Below the pieces are notes generated by a model. The model did no database searches, was not told where the DNA came from, and worked only from the letters and a program-made list of their open reading frames with translations. Of a stretch of 17,915 nt of DNA, positions 15,226-17,915 are shown piece after piece (position 1 is the stretch's first letter; every line of letters starts with the position of its first letter). The stretch spans positions 1 to 17,915 of the forward strand of contig JAFAEW010000001.1 in assembly GCA_023423835.1 (NCBI GenBank). The letters run 5' to 3'. Both the position numbers and the translations under genes were made by a program. The DNA comes from Bacteroidota bacterium (GTDB lineage Bacteria; Bacteroidota; Bacteroidia; Chitinophagales; Chitinophagaceae).

Positions 15226-15447
15226 GTTTTATTTTAATTATTTTAACAGAGACGAAAATTTCTTGTTTTTAATTGTCATAAAGCTTCCTATCCCGGATTT
15301 TCAATGAAAGAAAGAGCGTAAATTATAGAAATTATTTGAAGAATCACGATTTTTCCACCTTTATAATTTCGTTGTCCCTTGATTTTCACAGGCTTTATGG
15401 AATAAACCGCCTAACCTGCAAAAATTCAGTCGTTTACGGCATCGTGA

Positions 15448-15624
15448 AACAAGGATAAAACCGTAAAACCACACCTACTTTTCACTGATCTTCCCGTCGC
15501 AAAAAGAATAAAAGAATTCATTGAAAGATAAGGTTTGAAGCACAACCTTATTCCCGATGATGGATTGTATATAAAGGCCTTTCATCCTCCTTTCGGATAC
15601 CTGCCGTTAAGCAGCGTAAATTAA
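15448..15624 (+). pseudogene. Possible remnant of a small coding sequence with one internal stop
   Basis: The plus-strand frame reads TDLPVAKRIKEFIER, then TAA at 15529, then GLKHNLIPDDGLYIKAFHPP... and LPLSSVN before a TAA at 15622. Residue choice looks protein-like on both sides of the single stop, as if one codon was mutated. There is no start codon and I recognise no family. It may equally be a chance open stretch. Confidence 0.18.
15528..15551 (-). terminator. 8-bp inverted repeat, possible pgi terminator
   Basis: ATAAGGTT (15528-15535) and AACCTTAT (15544-15551) with an eight-base loop, 82 bases past the pgi stop on the minus strand. The following minus-strand sequence is T-rich but interrupted. 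It is not a classic terminator. Confidence 0.25.
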
Positions 15625-15633
15625 CTGATCAAC

Positions 15634-17298
15634 TTAGCTTCCCGATTTCCGCATTTGTTTATATTTATTGATCAATCCGTTGGTGCTGCTATCGTGCGAT
15701 TGAACGGCGGAATCATCCTCTAACTCAGGCAGAATTTTTTTAGCGAGTTGTTTTCCCAATTCAACGCCCCATTGATCAAAGCTGTAGATGTTCCAGATAA
15801 CGCCCTGAACAAATATCTTATGTTCATATAACGCAATGAGACTGCCCAACGAGCGTGGTGTGATTTTCTGCAGCAGGAAGGAATTGGTAGGCCGGTTTCC
15901 TTCAAAAACTTTAAAAGGTAAAACCTTCTTTATTTCTTCAGCATTTTTGCCTTCTTTTTCGAGTTCTTCCCTTACCTCTGATTCATTTTTTCCCTTCATC
16001 AGTGCCTCTGTCTGTGCAAAATAATTACTGAGTAAAATAAGATGATGCTCGCCCACGGGATTATGGGAAATAGCAGGAGCAATAAAATCACACGGAATCA
16101 GCACCGTTCCCTGGTGAATAAGCTGGTAAAATGCGTGCTGCCCGTTGGTGCCCGGTTCTCCCCAGATTACAGGCCCCGTATTGTAGCGAACATGATTGCC
16201 GTTTCGATCAACGGACTTTCCATTGCTCTCCATATTTCCCTGTTGAAAATAAGTGGCAAAACGATGCATATACTGATCGTAGGGCAGAATGGCTTCTGTT
16301 TGTGACCTGAAAAAATCGGTATACCAGATGCCAATTAAGGCCATTACAACCGGTATATTCGTTTCAAAGCTTTGGGTCTTGAAATATTCATCCACTTCAA
16401 ACGCTCCCATTAATAAATCTTCAAAGTTTTCGTACCCGATGGTTAAGGCAATGGATAATCCGATTGCACTCCAGAGAGAGTATCTTCCGCCTACCCAATC
16501 CCAGAATTCGAACATGTTTTTTGTATCGATTCCAAACGCTTCTACCGCCTTTTCATTGGTTGACAAAGCCACGAAATGTTTTGCTATATGTCTTTCATCT
16601 TTTGCATGATCGAGCAACCACTTTCTCGCCGTCTGCGCATTGGTCATCGTTTCCTGCGTAGTAAAGGTTTTCGATGCCACCAGAAACAGTGTTTCTTCCG
16701 GGTTTACTTTTTTCAATGTTTCCGCTATCTGCGTTCCGTCTACATTGCTTACGAAATAAGGAGTGATACCTTCCTTCCAATAAGGCTTCAATGCTTCCGT
16801 TACCATTTGCGGCCCGAGATCACTTCCCCCGATGCCGATATTTACCACAAATTTTATCGGCTTTCCGGAATATCCTTTCCATTCTCCCGAATGAACAGCC
16901 ACACAAAATTCTTTCATTTGCTTTTGCACCTGTTCCACCTGCGGCATCACGTCCTTTCCTTCACTCATAACCGGCTTTCCCGAAAAATTTCGCAGCGCCG
17001 TATGAAGCACCGACCGACCCTCTGTTTCATTGATGATTTCTCCTGAAAACATTGCGTCTATTGCATCCCGCAGTTTACATTCATGTGCCAGTTGCAGCAA
17101 AAGCTGCAGGGATTTTTCGGTGATAATGTTCTTTGAATAGTCGAAATAAATATCCTGAAATGAGAGCGAAAACCGTCTTGATCTTTCGGGATCGGCATCA
17201 AACAGTGCCCGCATCTTCTGACGCTGCATTTCTTCTTCGTAATGCTTCTTCAGCAGCAGCCACGCCTGTGTAGTGGTGGGATTAACTTTTGGGAACAT
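15634..17298 (-). CDS. pgi: Glucose-6-phosphate isomerase
   Basis: A 554-residue enzyme of the long Pgi type that interconverts glucose 6-phosphate and fructose 6-phosphate in glycolysis and gluconeogenesis. Visible are NIGIGGSDLGPQMV and SKTFTTQET (phosphate binding), signature 1 as DWVGGRYSLWSAIG, the catalytic Glu in QGNMESNGKSV, the ring-opening His in GTNGQHAFYQL, and signature 2 as GVIWNIYSFDQWGVELGK with its Lys. All key residues appear intact. The start ATG at 17298 (MFPKVNPTTTQAW) matches the family start. The gene begins 32 bases after the ltaE stop on the same strand, so cotranscription is likely although the pathways are unrelated. Confidence 0.97.
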   Translation of the reverse strand: MFPKVNPTTTQAWLLLKKHYEEEMQRQKMRALFDADPERSRRFSLSFQDIYFDYSKNIITEKSLQLLLQLAHECKLRDAIDAMFSGEIINETEGRSVLHTALRNFSGKPVMSEGKDVMPQVEQVQKQMKEFCVAVHSGEWKGYSGKPIKFVVNIGIGGSDLGPQMVTEALKPYWKEGITPYFVSNVDGTQIAETLKKVNPEETLFLVASKTFTTQETMTNAQTARKWLLDHAKDERHIAKHFVALSTNEKAVEAFGIDTKNMFEFWDWVGGRYSLWSAIGLSIALTIGYENFEDLLMGAFEVDEYFKTQSFETNIPVVMALIGIWYTDFFRSQTEAILPYDQYMHRFATYFQQGNMESNGKSVDRNGNHVRYNTGPVIWGEPGTNGQHAFYQLIHQGTVLIPCDFIAPAISHNPVGEHHLILLSNYFAQTEALMKGKNESEVREELEKEGKNAEEIKKVLPFKVFEGNRPTNSFLLQKITPRSLGSLIALYEHKIFVQGVIWNIYSFDQWGVELGKQLAKKILPELEDDSAVQSHDSSTNGLINKYKQMRKSGS

Positions 17299-17330
17299 AA
17301 TCTTATTGATAGGAGTTATAAAATCTATTG

Positions 17331-17915
17331 TTACAGTTTTTTAATCAAACTACATACCTTATCCACCATTTCACTGGTAATATTCAGATGGGTAACCATC
17401 CTTAACTGCTGCGTACCAATGGACCCTACAAGAATGCCGTTTTCCCTGAAAACCGCCGATAACTGTTGGGCCGTGTATTTTCCGCCGGCAGAGAAAATAA
17501 TAATATTGGTCTCAACGGGCAAAAGCGAGCTTACGAAAGGCTTTCCCAACAAGGAAGCGCCGATCTCTTTTGCATGCGCATGATCATCAGTCAACCTCTC
17601 GATATTATGATCGATAGCATAGAGTCCTGCGGCGGCAATATATCCCGCCTGACGCATTCCTCCGCCAAACAATTTCCGGACTCTTCTTGCATGTGCAATA
17701 AATTCCTTGTTACCGAGAAGTACGGATCCTACAGGAGCGCCGAGACCTTTACTCAGACAGATTGAAATGCTGTCAAATGTATCTCCATACCAAACCGGAT
17801 CTTCATTGTTCGCAACAATTGCATTAAAAAGGCGGGCGCCATCGAGATGAAGCTTCAACTGATTCTGAACACATACATTTTTTATCTTCGTTATTTCCTC
17901 AGTATTGTAGCAGGA
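17331..17915 (-). CDS. ltaE: Low-specificity L-threonine aldolase (C-terminal part)
   Basis: The frame is open from the right edge to the stop at 17331, giving 194 residues without the N-terminal half. It contains LKLHLDGARLFNA, where the Asp contacts the PLP ring nitrogen, and SISICLSKGLGAPVGS, whose Lys (codon 17750-17748) forms the Schiff base with PLP. RRVRKLFGGGMRQAGYIAAAG follows, also typical. The enzyme splits L-threonine or L-allo-threonine into glycine and acetaldehyde. It reads into pgi with a 32-base gap. The start codon is outside the window. An internal TTG at 17858 is not a credible start, because the frame continues upstream with family-like sequence. Confidence 0.95.
   Translation of the reverse strand, partial: SCYNTEEITKIKNVCVQNQLKLHLDGARLFNAIVANNEDPVWYGDTFDSISICLSKGLGAPVGSVLLGNKEFIAHARRVRKLFGGGMRQAGYIAAAGLYAIDHNIERLTDDHAHAKEIGASLLGKPFVSSLLPVETNIIIFSAGGKYTAQQLSAVFRENGILVGSIGTQQLRMVTHLNITSEMVDKVCSLIKKL

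Larger units (their letters stand above)
15143..15633. other. 491-base gap between exbB and pgi without a convincing gene
   Basis: The exbB-proximal part (15143-15300) is AT-rich and holds the exbB promoter candidate. The middle has no structure I can name. From 15448 to 15624 on the plus strand one frame reads protein-like except for a single in-frame TAA at 15529 (see that entry). An 8-bp inverted repeat lies at 15528-15551. No tRNA, known riboswitch or repeat family is recognisable. Confidence 0.5.

Overview
This window looks like ordinary chromosome from a member of the Bacteroidota. The family is probably Chitinophagaceae or a relative, but that placement is inferred from gene content and is not proven. 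Supporting signs are the Bacteroidota-style TonB proteins with an FEGRNKQYGAY...RKTY cytoplasmic N-terminus, candidate promoters of the TTG-N(~20)-TAnnTTTG type, start codons without convincing Shine-Dalgarno sequences, a two-domain FKBP lipoprotein, and a GT9 glycosyltransferase with a Cys-rich tail. Base composition is moderate and even. I see no insertion sequences, integrases, tRNA or rRNA genes, CRISPR arrays or other signs of recent transfer.

Layout, left to right. (1) 1-201, minus: 5' end of ndk, divergent from a plus-strand pair, nrnA-like DHH phosphoesterase (389-1396) and FKBP lipoprotein (1403-2329), closed by a clear intrinsic terminator. (2) 2530-5090, plus: secreted YkuD-like L,D-transpeptidase homologue, then rarA. 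(3) 5119-7706, minus: yebC, and an APC-family amino acid permease with its own terminator. (4) 7862-10831, plus: dicarboxylate/amino acid:cation symporter, DedA membrane protein, GT9 heptosyltransferase-like enzyme. (5) 10986-15142, minus: a TonB energy-transduction cluster transcribed exbB > exbD > exbD > tonB, terminator, then a second tonB. (6) 15143-15633: 491 bases without a convincing gene. (7) 15634-17915, minus: ltaE (cut by the window edge) and pgi.

The TonB cluster is the most integrated unit. ExbB and two dissimilar ExbDs would form the proton-driven motor, and two TonB proteins with nearly identical C-terminal domains but different linkers would carry energy to outer-membrane transporters. 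The rest is housekeeping: nucleotide and RNA turnover, envelope folding and peptidoglycan or LPS work, replication-fork maintenance, amino acid uptake and central carbon metabolism. I did not find a clearly new system. The points most worth a second look are promoter boxes lying directly against start codons (possible leaderless mRNAs), the divergent L,D-transpeptidase, the duplicated TonB, and the unexplained 15143-15633 gap with a possible ORF remnant.
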